A DNA stretch of 64,000 nucleotides from Bin87 sp963666415 (lineage in GTDB: Bacteria > Chloroflexota > Dehalococcoidia > Lucifugimonadales > UBA3495), in assembly GCA_963666415.2 (NCBI GenBank), contig CAXXPD010000003.1, forward strand, positions 682,001 through 746,000. Reading direction: 5' to 3'. This document shows, piece after piece, positions 53,473 through 63,202 of the stretch (positions are counted from its first letter, which is position 1; each line of letters begins with the position of its first letter). A program made the position numbers and the translations under genes. A model generated the notes under the pieces. It saw nothing but the letters and a program-made list of their open reading frames with translations, ran no database searches and was not told where the DNA came from.

Positions 53473-54860
53473 AGTAGAGTCCCAGGAAGTGGTGTAAGAG
53501 TTAGGCGGTTGGCAAAACGCTGACCACCGCGTCATCCTTGATCGGAAATGCCAGACCTGAACAAGGAGAACGACGGTGGTCAAGCAAAGAATGGATCTTT
53601 TGGAATTATTACGCAAGTGTGGTATGGACGGAGACGTGGACTTGCTGCGGGAAGCACTGCGGGTCCTGGTGGACGGCATCATGGACGCCGAGGTTTCCGC
53701 CCAGATCGGCGCCCAGCACGGCGAACGCAGCCCGGAGCGGGTCACCTACCGCAACGGCTACCGCAACCGCACCTGGGATACCCGGGTGGGCACCATGGAG
53801 TTGCACATTCCCAAGCTGCGGGAAGGCAGCTACTTCCCCAGCCTGCTGGAACCGCGGCGGCGCAGCGAGAAGGCTCTGCTGTCGGTGATCCAGCAGGCCT
53901 ACCCTTCGGCAAGCTCAGGACAGGCGTGGAGGGCGTCTCCACCCGTCGGGTGGACGATCTGATCAAGGCCCTGGGCTGCGACGGCATCTCCAGCAGCCAG
54001 GTGTCGCGCATCTGCGAGCAACTGGACGAAGTGGTGGAGAGTTTCCTGGGTCGGCCCCTGGACGATGGTCCCTACCCCTACGTGTGGCTGGACGGCCTGA
54101 CCCAGAAGGTTCGGGAGGGCGGTCGCATCGTCAACGTCTGCGTGGTGGTGGCGACGGGGGTCAATGCCGAAGGGCAGCGTGAGATCCTGGGTATGGACGT
54201 GGGCGCCAGCGAGGACGGCGCCTTCTGGCTGGCCTTCCTGCGGTCGCTGACCGCTCGGGGGCCTCAGCGGGGTGGAGCTGGTAACCTCCGATGCTCACCA
54301 GGGGCTGAAGAACGCCATCGCCGCGGTGTTCACTGGGGCCAGCTGGCAGCGCTGCCGCACCCACTTCATGGCCAACCTGCTCACCCGAGTGCCCAAGCGT
54401 GCCCAACCCGGCGTGGCCACCATGGTCCGCACCATCTACCAGCAACTGTCTCCCGCCGAGGTCCACGGCCAATTGGACCGAGTGGTGGAACAACTCCGGG
54501 AGGCCTTTGCCCAGGTGGCGGAACTGCTGGCGGATGCCGCGCCGGACATCCTGGCCTTCACGGCCTTCCCAGTGGCCCACTGGCAGAAGCTGTGGTCTAA
54601 CAACCCGCAGGAACGGCTGAACCGGGAGATCCGTCGCCGCACTGACGTGGTGGGCATTTTCCCCAACCGGCTATCGGCGCGGCGCCTGGTGGGCGCGGTG
54701 CTGGCCGAGCAACACGACGAGTGGGCCGAAGCCCGCCGCTACCTCACCATCCCCAACGCCGCCGGCAACGAGGCACTGCCGAAGCCCAATATGCTGGACG
54801 CAGCGGCCTGATCAACATCAAAAGGGATGACGCGCTTTTACACTACTTGACGGGACACTA
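53473..54860 (+). mobile_element. IS256-family element, copy B
   Basis: Left end AGTAGAGTCCCAGGAAGTGG, right end TACACTACTTGACGGGACAC. It is preceded by a 10-bp tandem duplication CACGTCAGTA (53457-53476), perhaps a footprint of insertion. Together with copy C it brackets the istA remnant. Confidence 0.75.
53576..54811 (+). pseudogene. IS256 transposase, copy B, doubly broken
   Basis: The frame from GTG 53576 (MVKQRMDLLELLRKCGMDGD) is broken by a 23-base insertion at 53903-53925, where intact copies read QQAYVEGVSTRR. It resumes with GVSTRRVDDLIKALGCDGIS. Two extra G bases near 54258 shift it again after RSLTARG; the last piece (MELVTSDAHQGLKN ... MLDAAA) ends at 54811. Inactive. Confidence 0.88.
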
Positions 54861-54861
54861 C

Positions 54862-55788
54862 CTGCCTTGGGCACCGGCTTGTCGAGAGACACCATCGCCA
54901 AGTATGTGGCGGCAGCCCAAGAGGAGGGCATCGTTCGGGATGGGCTGGTTGCCACCGCGGAGCAGCTGAGCCGGCTGGCGACGATTGGGCAGCCGGGGCC
55001 GCGGCAGGCGGTGACGCCCGGGCAGGACCTGCTGGAGCCGTGGGCGGACCAGATTTACCAGTGGCTCACCGGCGACCGGCTGCAGCTGACCCGCATCCGG
55101 GAGTTGCTGGCAGCGCGGGGGTGTCCGGTATCGTATCCGTCGTTGCGCCGCTTCGTTCTGAAGCGGAACTGGCGGCGGCGCAGCCAGACCACGGTGCGCA
55201 TGGAGGACACCGCGCCCGGGGAGGTGGCGGAGGTGGACTTCGGTAGGTTGGGCATGATTGTGGACCCAGCGACAGGCCGCCGGCGGGCGGTGTGGGGGCT
55301 GATCATCGTGCTGGCTTACTCGCGGCACAGCTTCGTCTGGCCGATCCATGGGCAGACGCTGGAGGACATCATCGCCGGACTGGAAGCGGCGTGGGTCTGC
55401 TTCGGCGGGGTGCCCCGCTATCTGGTCATCGACAATTGCCCGCCAGCGGTGGCGGGACCAGACCCCCGCTGCATCCGCGCTTCACCAGAGGCTTCCTGGA
55501 ATACTCGCAGCACCGGGGTTTCATCGCCGATGCGGCGCGGGTGCGGAAACCCAAGGACAAGCCCAAGGTGGAGCGTGGCGTGCAGTACGTTAGGGAGCGC
55601 TTCTTCAAGGGCGGCGATTTCCACGGTTTCTGCCCCAGCTGAGGGCCGAAGCCCAGCGCTGGTGTCTGGAGGTGGCCGGAATGCGCATCCATGGCACCAC
55701 TCGCCGGAAGCCCCTGGTGGTTTTCCAGGATGAGGAGCGCCACACCCTGCTGCCCTGGGACGGGGAGCCCTACGAAATCGCCGACTGA
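54862..55788 (+). pseudogene. IS21-type IstA transposase, truncated at both ends
   Basis: Starts in mid-protein (LGTGLSRDTIAKYVAAAQEE) directly after IS256 copy B. It shows the IstA integrase core: APGEVAEVDFGRLGMIVDPA, VLAYSRHSFVWPIHGQTLED and YLVIDNCP. A frameshift near 55468 leads to HPRFTRGFLEYSQHRGFIAD with KDKPKVERGVQYVRERFF, then a second shift to LRAEAQRWCLEVAGMRIHGT. It ends EPYEIAD at IS256 copy C. No istB is seen. Confidence 0.8.
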
Positions 55789-57150
55789 GTAGAGTACCGG
55801 GAGGTGGTGTAAAAGAATCGGTGTAGCCCAAAGCTAACCACCGCGTCATCCTTGATCGGAAATGCCAGACCTGAACAAGGAGAACGATGGTGGTCAAGCA
55901 AAGAATGGATCTTTTGGAATTATTACGCAAGCGTGGTATGGACGGAGACGTGGACTTGCTGCGGGAAGCACTGCGGGTCCTGGTGGACGGCATCATGGAC
56001 GCCGAGGTTTCCGCCCAGATCGGCGCTGAGCACGGCGAACGCAGCCCGGAGCGGGTCACCTACCGCAATGGCTACCGCAACCGCACCTGGGACACCCGGG
56101 TCGGCACCATGGAGTTGCATATTCCCAAGCTGCGGGAAGGCAGCTACTTCCCCAGCCTGCTGGAACCGCGGCGGCGCAGCGAGAAAGCCCTGCTGGCCGT
56201 CATCCAGCAAGCCTATGTAGAAGGCGTGTCCACCCGACGGGTGGATGATCTGATCAAGGCCCTGGGCTGCGACGGCATCTCCAGCAGCCAGGTGTCGCGC
56301 ATCTGCCAGCAACTGGATGAGGTGGTGGAGAGTTTCCTGGGTCGGCCCCTGGACGGTGGTCCCTACCCCTACGTGTGGCTGGACGGCCTGACCCAGAAGG
56401 TGCGGGAGGGCGGTCGCATCGTCAACGTCTGCGTGGTGGTGGCGACGGGGGTCAATGCCGAAGGGCAGCGTGAGATCCTGGGTATGGACGTGGGGACCAG
56501 CGAGGACGGCGCCTTCTGGCTGGCCTTCCTGCGGTCGCTGACCGCTCGGGGCCTCAGCGGGGTGGAGCTGGTAACCTCCGATGCTCACCAGGGGCTGAAG
56601 AACGCCATCGCCGCGGTGTTTGCTGGGGCCAGCTGGCAACGCTGCCGCACCCACTTCATGGCCAACCTGCTCACCCGAGTGCCCAAGCGTGCCCAACCCG
56701 GCGTGGCCACCATGGTCCGCACCATCTACCAGCAACTGTCTCCCGCCGAGGTCCACGGCCAATTGAGTCGAGTGGTGGAACAACTCCGGGAGCCCTTTGC
56801 CCAGGTGGCCGAACTGCTGGCGGATGCCGCGCCGGACATCCTGGCCTTCACGGCCTTCCCAGTGGCCCACTGGCAGAAGCTGTGGTCCAACAACCCGCAG
56901 GAACGGCTGAACCGGGAGATAAGGCGCCGGACTGACGTGGTGGGCATTTTCCCCAACCGGCTATCGGCGCGGCGCCTGGTGGGCGCGGTGCTGGCCGAGC
57001 AACACGACGAATGGGCCGAAGGCCGCCGCTACCTCACCATCCCCAACGCCTCCGGCAACGAGGCACTGCCGAAGCCCAATATGCTGGACGCAGCGGCCTG
57101 ATCAACATCAAAAGGGATGACGCGCTTTTACACTACTTGACGGGACACTA
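55788..57150 (+). mobile_element. IS256-family element, copy C (intact)
   Basis: Left end AGTAGAGTACCGGGAGGTGG, right end CACTACTTGACGGGACACTA. It encodes an uninterrupted transposase. CACGTC occurs both before copy B (53467-53472) and after copy C (57152-57157), suggesting that the B-istA-C segment entered the older IS256 as one unit. Confidence 0.78.
55887..57101 (+). CDS. IS256 (Mutator)-family transposase
   Basis: 404 residues from ATG 55887. Catalytic DDE: ILGMDVGTSEDGAFWLAFLR (first Asp), VTSDAHQGLKNAIAAVFAGA (second Asp) and WSNNPQERLNREIRRRTDVV (Glu). The N-terminal EVSAQIGAEHGERSPERVTY and YRNRTWDTRVGTMELHIPKL are typical. Full length and unbroken, so probably the source of activity for the other three partial or broken copies. 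Confidence 0.93.
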   Translation: MVVKQRMDLLELLRKRGMDGDVDLLREALRVLVDGIMDAEVSAQIGAEHGERSPERVTYRNGYRNRTWDTRVGTMELHIPKLREGSYFPSLLEPRRRSEKALLAVIQQAYVEGVSTRRVDDLIKALGCDGISSSQVSRICQQLDEVVESFLGRPLDGGPYPYVWLDGLTQKVREGGRIVNVCVVVATGVNAEGQREILGMDVGTSEDGAFWLAFLRSLTARGLSGVELVTSDAHQGLKNAIAAVFAGASWQRCRTHFMANLLTRVPKRAQPGVATMVRTIYQQLSPAEVHGQLSRVVEQLREPFAQVAELLADAAPDILAFTAFPVAHWQKLWSNNPQERLNREIRRRTDVVGIFPNRLSARRLVGAVLAEQHDEWAEGRRYLTIPNASGNEALPKPNMLDAAA

Positions 57151-57858
57151 CCACGTCCATACCCAGGATCTCACGCTGCCCTTCGGCATTGACCCCCGTC
57201 GCCACCACCACGCAGACGTTGACGATGCGACCGCCCTCCCGAACCTTCTGGGTCAGGCCGTCCAGCCACACGTAGGGGTAGGGACCACCGTCCAGGGGGC
57301 GACCCAGGAAACTCTCCACCACTTCGTCCAGTTGCTCGCAGATGCGCGACACCTGGCTGCTGGAGATGCCGTCGCAACCCAGGGCCTTGATCAGATCGTC
57401 CACCCGCCGAGTGGACACGCCTTCTACATAGGCTTGCTGGATGACGGCCAGCAGGGCTTTCTCGCTGCGCCGCCGCGGTTCCAGCAGGCTGGGGAAGTAG
57501 CTGCCTTCCCGCAGCTTGGGAATGTGCAACTCCATGGTGCCCACCCGGGTGTCCCAGGTGCGGTTGCGGTAGCCGTTGCGGTAGGTGACCCGCTCCGGGC
57601 TGCGTTCGCCGTGCTGGGCGCCGATCTGGGCGGAAACCTCGGCGTCCATGATGCCGTCCACCAGGATCCGCAGTGCTTCCCGCAGCAAGTCCACGTCTCC
57701 GTCCATACCACGCTTGCGTAATAATTCCAAAAGATCCATTCTTTGCTTGACCACCGTCGTTCTCCTTGGTTGGGTTTGGCATTTCCGATCAAGGATGACG
57801 CGGTGGTCAGCGTTTTGCCAACCGCCTAACTCTTACACCACTTCCTGGGACTCTACTG
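57151..57858 (-). pseudogene. IS256 transposase, N-terminal half (first split copy)
   Basis: From GTG/ATG 57754 the frame encodes MVKQRMDLLELLRKRGMDGD to EGQREILGMDV and then runs into IS256 copy C. It is the N-terminal complement of 52801-53462, split between GMDV and GASEDG. The outer end AGTAGAGTCCCAGGAAGTGG lies at about 57839-57858. Confidence 0.85.
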
Positions 57859-58873
57859 GCCATGTTCTGCGGAGCGTGGTCCTTGCGGATCCGGCAATGG
57901 TCTTCCCCGAAAGTCACGTCCAGGCTCCAGTGCAAGGAGTTCTCGATGCTCCAGTGAGTGCGCACCACCTTCAGCAGTCGCTCCGCCGGGGCATCTAGGC
58001 TGCTGATGTAGTACCGGGGCTGCACCGTGGTCCCTGCCGGCGTCTCCCGGCGGCCCACCACCTTGACCACCGAGCGCAGGCCGGGCCAGTCCTGCCCGGT
58101 GCTCAGGTACTCCAGGCAAGATGGGTCGCTGATTGTCCAGCACTCCCGACGTTCTATCCTTTCGTGGTCTTTGTTCAGGGTGGTGGCGTAGTCATGGGGC
58201 ACTCCCCCGAAGCCGAACTCCTCCGCTCCCTCGAACCGGTCCCGCACGTCTTCATACAGTTGACCTTGGTTCTCCTTCAGCGCCAGCACGTGGCCGGCTC
58301 CCCGGTCCAGAATCCCCTGGGCGATCTCCTGCTGGCAGCCCATGGCGTCGATGGTGACGATGCACCCCTTCAGTTCCAGCATTGGCAGCAACGGGGGGAT
58401 CGCGGTGATTTCGTTGGACTTCTCCGCGGTCTTCACCTGCCCCAGGGTCAGCGTGTTGGCCGAGGCCCAGGCGCTGACCAGGTGGATGGCCCGCTTGCCC
58501 ACATTGCGGTCGTGGGAACGCCGTACCGTCTTGCCGTCGATGGCCACCACTTCCCCGGGGATCAGGTCGGACACCGCTGGGTCCAGGCCATGAAGCACTG
58601 CTGGAACTGCTCCGGGTCCAGCCGGGAGAAGACGTCGCCGAAGGTGTCGTGGGACGGGATGCCGTGGGGCAGTTCCAGGAAGGTCTGGAACCATTCCAGC
58701 TTGCTCTTGCCGAACAATTCGATGTAGACCCAGGAGTCGGCGCCGCAGATGACGGCGCAGATGGCAATGGCAATGATGTCCAGCAGCTGGTGCCGCTTGC
58801 ACCGGTCGATCCTGGGGTCCTCCAACGTCCCGAAATAATCCATAATGGACGCGCCCTTCCCCTCTCTCATCAC
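57859..58873 (-). pseudogene. ISAs1-family transposase, frameshifted and 3'-truncated
   Basis: N-terminal piece 58873-58562: MDYFGTLEDPRIDRCKRHQL, LPHGIPSHDTFGDVFSRLDP. A shift near 58590 leads to LIPGEVVAIDGKTVRRSHDR (the DGK motif), VTIDAMGCQQEIAQGILDRG, YYISSLDAPAERLLKVVRTH and WSIENSLHWSLDVTFGEDHC. The frame is cut at DHAPQNMA by the split IS256. No partner end is seen. Confidence 0.85.
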
Positions 58874-58961
58874 TCCTCCCCTCTCCCCTTCATATCACTG
58901 GACTCGCATGCTTGGCCAAGTCTACCAATCTATAACGCGATTGCCCTGGGTGGTTCCCCCC

Positions 58962-59860
58962 CGCCCTTGACCAGACGCAGCAGGAGGAGTTGAAAGGGGC
59001 GGTGGAACAACCGCCCGCTGCGGCGGGCATCCAACTGGCCAACTGGTATTGGAGGGTGGTGCGGCAGTTTGTCTCAGAACGGTTTGGCATCAGCCTGAGC
59101 CGCAGCAGTTGCCTGAACTGGCTTCACCGGCTGGGGTTTGCCTGCAAGCGCCCCAAGAAGCGTCTGCTCAAGGCGAATGAGTCCAAGCGGGAGGCCTTCG
59201 TGGCGGAGTACGCCGCCCGGTGGGAGGAGGCCCAACGGACTGAAGCCAGCATATTCTTTGCTGATGAGGCCCACTTCCGGGCGGACGCGGAATTGCGGGG
59301 CAAGTGGGTGCTGAAGGGTAAGCCTGCGTTGGTGGACTCCAATAGCCCGCGGTATGGGGAGAAGGCCAGCTACTATTCAGCGGTGTGCCTGGAGACGGGC
59401 GAGGTGGAATGGATGGAACTGGAGGGCAACAGCAACAGCGGGACCTCGGTTGCCTTCCTGACGCAACTGCCTGACGCAACTGAAGGAAAAGCATCCAGGG
59501 CCGCTGCGGGTCATCTGGGACAATGCGCCGGCCCACCGTGGGGAAGCGGTGCGGGAGTATCTCAGGACGCCTGAGCTGGAGCTGAGGCTGGTGAACCTGC
59601 CGGGCTACAGCCCGGACTTCAACGCCGATGAGGCTATCTGGGGCTGGGCGAGAGAGGAGGCCACTGGCAATCTGTGCCTGGGGAGCAGGGCGGCGGTGCA
59701 GGAGAGGGTCGGCAAATTCCTGGCCGGGCTGTCCAGCCGGAAAGACGAGGTGAGACGGCGCTGCCGGACGGTCCTGCAATCAAGGGCCGAAACACTCCCG
59801 CGAGACTCCCGCCCCGATTCCCAGCACCCGGCAAATGCACATCCCACCTTGGCTTTGGTT
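58962..59860 (+). pseudogene. IS630-family transposase, 5'-truncated and frameshifted
   Basis: The HTH and catalytic parts are present: LDQTQQEELKGAVEQPPAAA, ISLSRSSCLNWLHRLGFACK, then DDE residues in FFADEAHFRADAEL, RVIWDNAPAHRG and NLPGYSPDFNADEAIWGWAR. A 13-bp tandem duplication (CCTGACGCAACTG twice, about 59457-59482) shifts the frame between LTQL and KEKHPGPLRV. The first about 80 residues and left TIR are missing at the junction with ISAs1. The right TIR ends at TA 59861-59862. Confidence 0.85.
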
Positions 59861-59956
59861 TAGTAGTTCAGCCATGATGCCGCTCCTTGATGTGAGAAAT
59901 CGGCAGGTGCGACACATTCGTCGCGCCTGCCGATGGCAACCATAGAGGTCGTTATG

Positions 59957-61003
59957 TTACTTAAATATTGCGAGGCACTTGTTGGAGTTGAACACATAGG
60001 TTTCCACGTAGTCCAGGATTTCCGGCTTGTAGTCCAGCGTGTCCATCGCTCCAGCCAGACACATCCAGTTCAGCATTTCCTGCTGACCGGCGTCCTCGAC
60101 CTGGGCAGTGGAAATGCGGCCCCACGCCTGATAATCGCCGGCCTTCAGCTCCTCGAAGCGGGCGCGGTCCGATTCTACGTCGGGCCACAACCAATGATTC
60201 TTCTCCACCAGGAAGCCATGAGACCACGATGAGGAAGCGATGATTGCCACGCGCCAGGGAGAGTCCTGCAACGCCTGGGCGGCGGCGGCTCCCACTTCCA
60301 GGCAACGCTTGGGCGACGGCCCGGGCGGATCGGGTTCCGAGGAATATTCAACGCTTCCACCCTTGTTGCGAATTACGCGGCTGCCGTAGCAATTGACCAG
60401 GAACGGCACCACCGGATAATCAAAACCCTTGCGGTCGTAGTCCAGGTAGAGCAGGGTGTTCAGGATGGCATGCCCAAGTCCAGGCTCGTGCAGCGGCTGA
60501 TAGGCGTAGGCCATGTCGATGCCCCGGTCAATCATCCCTGAGACGAGCGCCCGGGCGCCGTTCTTGTGGCCCCGATAGTCGAAGGTTGCGTCCGCTGCTT
60601 CTCCCCACACGTTGCGGCGGGGGGAACCGTCCCGGTTGGTGAACGGCGTGCAGTGGAAGTCGTCATAGGCCAGGACGCAGAACGGAGGGATGATGTCCTC
60701 CCGGAAGTTCTCATACTGGTCGTCGCCCCAAATGACGACAAAATCGGGGTTGAATGCGTCCAGCTCCTCGCGGATGCGGCGGAAACCGGCCACTAGCCGG
60801 GCGCGATGCTCCAGGGACGATGCGTAACCCTCGTCCTCGCCGTATTCGATCCGCATCGGTTCCGGCCAGTTGGTGGGAATTTTCATTTCAGCGGGAATGT
60901 TGGCGTTGTTGCGCAGCGACCGCTTGAGCGGGATTAGCTTGTCTTCGTCAGGTGCAATTAGCGGTGGATAGTGGGTGAGGCCCAAGCCAAGAATTTCTGC
61001 CAT
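59957..61003 (-). CDS. LigB-type class III extradiol ring-cleavage dioxygenase
   Basis: 348 residues. The family scaffold is clear: MAEILGLGLTHYPPLIAPDE with an early metal-ligand His, FNPDFVVIWGDDQYENF, the region ALVSGMIDRGIDMAYAYQPL then HEPGLGHAILNTLLYLD with candidate catalytic His, PVVPFLVNCYGSR and VAIIASSSWSHGFL. It would cleave dihydroxylated aromatic rings with Fe(II). Intact paralogue of the remnant at 51883-52800. The substrate is unknown. Such dioxygenases are expanded in SAR202 bacteria, which use recalcitrant organic matter. Confidence 0.88.
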   Translation of the reverse strand: MAEILGLGLTHYPPLIAPDEDKLIPLKRSLRNNANIPAEMKIPTNWPEPMRIEYGEDEGYASSLEHRARLVAGFRRIREELDAFNPDFVVIWGDDQYENFREDIIPPFCVLAYDDFHCTPFTNRDGSPRRNVWGEAADATFDYRGHKNGARALVSGMIDRGIDMAYAYQPLHEPGLGHAILNTLLYLDYDRKGFDYPVVPFLVNCYGSRVIRNKGGSVEYSSEPDPPGPSPKRCLEVGAAAAQALQDSPWRVAIIASSSWSHGFLVEKNHWLWPDVESDRARFEELKAGDYQAWGRISTAQVEDAGQQEMLNWMCLAGAMDTLDYKPEILDYVETYVFNSNKCLAIFK

Positions 61004-61284
61004 ATCTTCACCTTCTTGTGTCCGATATTCGGCGCGTTTTGCCAGTGATGTTCAGGATGTCGCCATTTTGCTTGCCCGGGACTTTACTGTCAACTCGCGG
61101 AACTTCGCATCCCAACGCCAGGTACGTTCATACCTGGGATCGTTATATTCCTACCCTCACTGAGGTGCCGGGGTCGACCCATGACCGGCTGCAGCTCATG
61201 CCTTGGCTCCGCTTCATCGAAATGCCTGGATACGCCGCGACACTGGGCCCCAACCGAGGTTAGTGGGGAGCAAAGTTATGCCCG

Positions 61285-61528
61285 TATCCGGGCCGTGCAG
61301 AGGCGACTAACTGGTGTGGCCGTGTCAGGGTGCGTATGCTCATGGCGAGACGTGTTGTCTGGACGAAGACCGAGTAGACGTTGGTGCATATTGCCCGTTG
61401 GGGAGCATGGTCCGGGAGTCTTACGACGGCATCATTGGTGACGCTCCAAGCGGAGCGATCCCGTTCCATAGATTGTTCGATATTAGTGACTCCCTCCGAC
61501 GACACGTCTACGTTGTAGGCGTGGAGGG
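61285..61528 (+). ncRNA. Candidate bridge-RNA leader of second-type IS110, copy 1
   Basis: A non-coding region conserved with 62962-63202 (shared CGTGCAGAGGCGACTAACTG, TCAGGGTGCGTATGCTCATG and CATCATTGGTGACGC). The hairpin CGCTCC-AAGC-GGAGCG (61442-61457) is kept in copy 2 as CGCCCC-AATC-GGGGCG with a compensatory change. Guide segments were not assigned. Confidence 0.5.
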
Positions 61529-61531
61529 AAT

Positions 61532-62923
61532 GATGAGCACACGCAAGAGTAGAGCAAAACCGGAAGGGCTGTCCCAGCTGAACCTGAACGCGGCGGGCAT
61601 CGACGTGGGCGCCACCAGCCACTTCGTGGCGGTGCCCGCCGACCGCGCGGAGCAGCCGGTACGTGAGTTTGAGGCCTTCACGGCGGACCTGTGCCGTCTG
61701 GCAGACTGGCTGTCCGAGTGCGGAGTGGAGACCGTGGTCATGGAGTCCACCGGCGTGTACTGGATACCGCTGTTCGGGGTGCTGGAAGAGCGGGGACTGG
61801 AGGTGATGCTGGTGGACCCCAGACGCATCAAGAACGTGCCAGGTCGCAAGACCGACGTGCGGGACTGCCAGTGGCTGCAGCAGTTGCACACCTACGGACT
61901 GCTGTCGGGAGCCTTCCGTCCCGACGGGGACGTACGGCGCTTGCGCAGCTACCTGCGGCAGCGAGCCATGCTGGTGGAGTACGCGTCCCAGCATATCCAG
62001 CACATGCAAAAAGCGCTGACCCAGATGAACGTGAAGCTCCAGCACGTGATCAGCGACATCACGGGCAAGACGGGCATGGACATCATGGAGGCCATTGCAG
62101 GCGGCGAACGGGACCCGCGACAACTGGCGCGACTGCGCGATCCCAGGATCAAGGCCGACGAGGCGACCATCGCCAAGTCTCTACAAGGCCACTGGCGGGA
62201 AGAGCACATCTTCGAGCTGACCCAAGCTCTGGAGCTGTATCGGTTCTATCAGGATAAGATTGCCGAGTGCGACCGGGAGATTGCAGCCCAGCTGGAGCGG
62301 TTTGAAGACCGCAGCGACGGCGAGCCTCCGGCTCCCAATGGCAAAAAGCGCAATCAGAAGAACGCGCCCCGTTTCGATGCCCAGGGCCAACTGTACCGGA
62401 TGACGGGAGTGGACCTGACCCGGACGACGGCGTGGATGCGTACACGGCCCTGAAGGTGATCAGCGAGATTGGCACCGACATGACCAAATGGCCCAGCGCC
62501 AAGCACTTCGCGTCCTGGCTGGGCCTGAGTCCCAACAACCGCATCACCGGCGGCAGGGTCATGAGCTCAAAGACCAAGCCCAGCGCCAACCGGGCCGCGG
62601 CGGCATTGCGTCTGGCCGCCAACGCGCTGCACCGCTCCGACAGCGCCCTGGGCGCCTTCCTGCGCCGGAAGAAAGCCCACCTGGGAGCGCCCAAGGCCAT
62701 CACCGCCACGGCCCACAAGCTGGCCAGGCTCATCTACACCATGCTGCGGTACGGCCAGGAATACGTGGATGCCGGCGCGGAATACTACGAGAGACAGTAT
62801 CAGCAGCGGGCGTTGCGTGCGGCCAAGCGCCGGGCGGCACAACTGGGCTACCAGTTGGTGCCCATCTCCTCCGATGCGCAACCTTCGGACCTGCCCCACG
62901 GATCAGAGGCCGCGGCCGCGTGA
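61532..62923 (+). pseudogene. IS110-family transposase, frameshifted
   Basis: From ATG 61529/61532 the frame reads MSTRKSRAKPEGLSQLNLNA, the DEDD residues in AGIDVGATSHFVAVPADRAE, VVMESTGVYWIPLFGVLEER and RKTDVRDCQWLQQLHTYGLL, to DLTRT at about 62429. One base is missing there. The next frame continues DAYTALKVISEIGTDMTKWP, SWLGLSPNNRITGGRVMSSK and ends at 62923 (GSEAAAA). Length without the shift is about 460 residues, normal for the family. Confidence 0.88.
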
Positions 62924-62961
62924 CAGTTTCGGTTAGTCCATAGCAGCATTATGGCCGTGGC

Positions 62962-63202
62962 CGGCCCGTGCAGAGGCGACTAACTGGTGAGTCCGTGTCA
63001 GGGTGCGTATGCTCATGGCGGGGCGTGTCGTACGGACGAAGACCGAGCAGGCGCTGGTGCTTATTGCCCGATCCATAGCATGGTCCGGGAGCCTTACGAC
63101 TGCATCATTGGTGACGCCCCAATCGGGGCGATCCCGTTGGGGAGAGTGGCTACAGCCCGTGGCTCCCTCCGGCGACACGCCTACACGGCAATGGTAGAGG
63201 CG
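62962..63202 (+). ncRNA. Candidate bridge-RNA leader of second-type IS110, copy 2
   Basis: Conserved with 61285-61528 including the covarying hairpin CGCCCC-AATC-GGGGCG (63115-63130). The two leaders differ most between about 63131 and 63160, which could be guide positions. Confidence 0.5.

Larger units (their letters stand above)
61260..62935 (+). mobile_element. IS110-family element of a second type, copy 1
   Basis: Approximate limits from the similarity with the next copy (62937-64000), beginning near GCCCGTATCCGGGCCGTGCA. A non-coding leader of about 260 bases precedes the transposase. The two copies lie head-to-tail. Confidence 0.65.
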
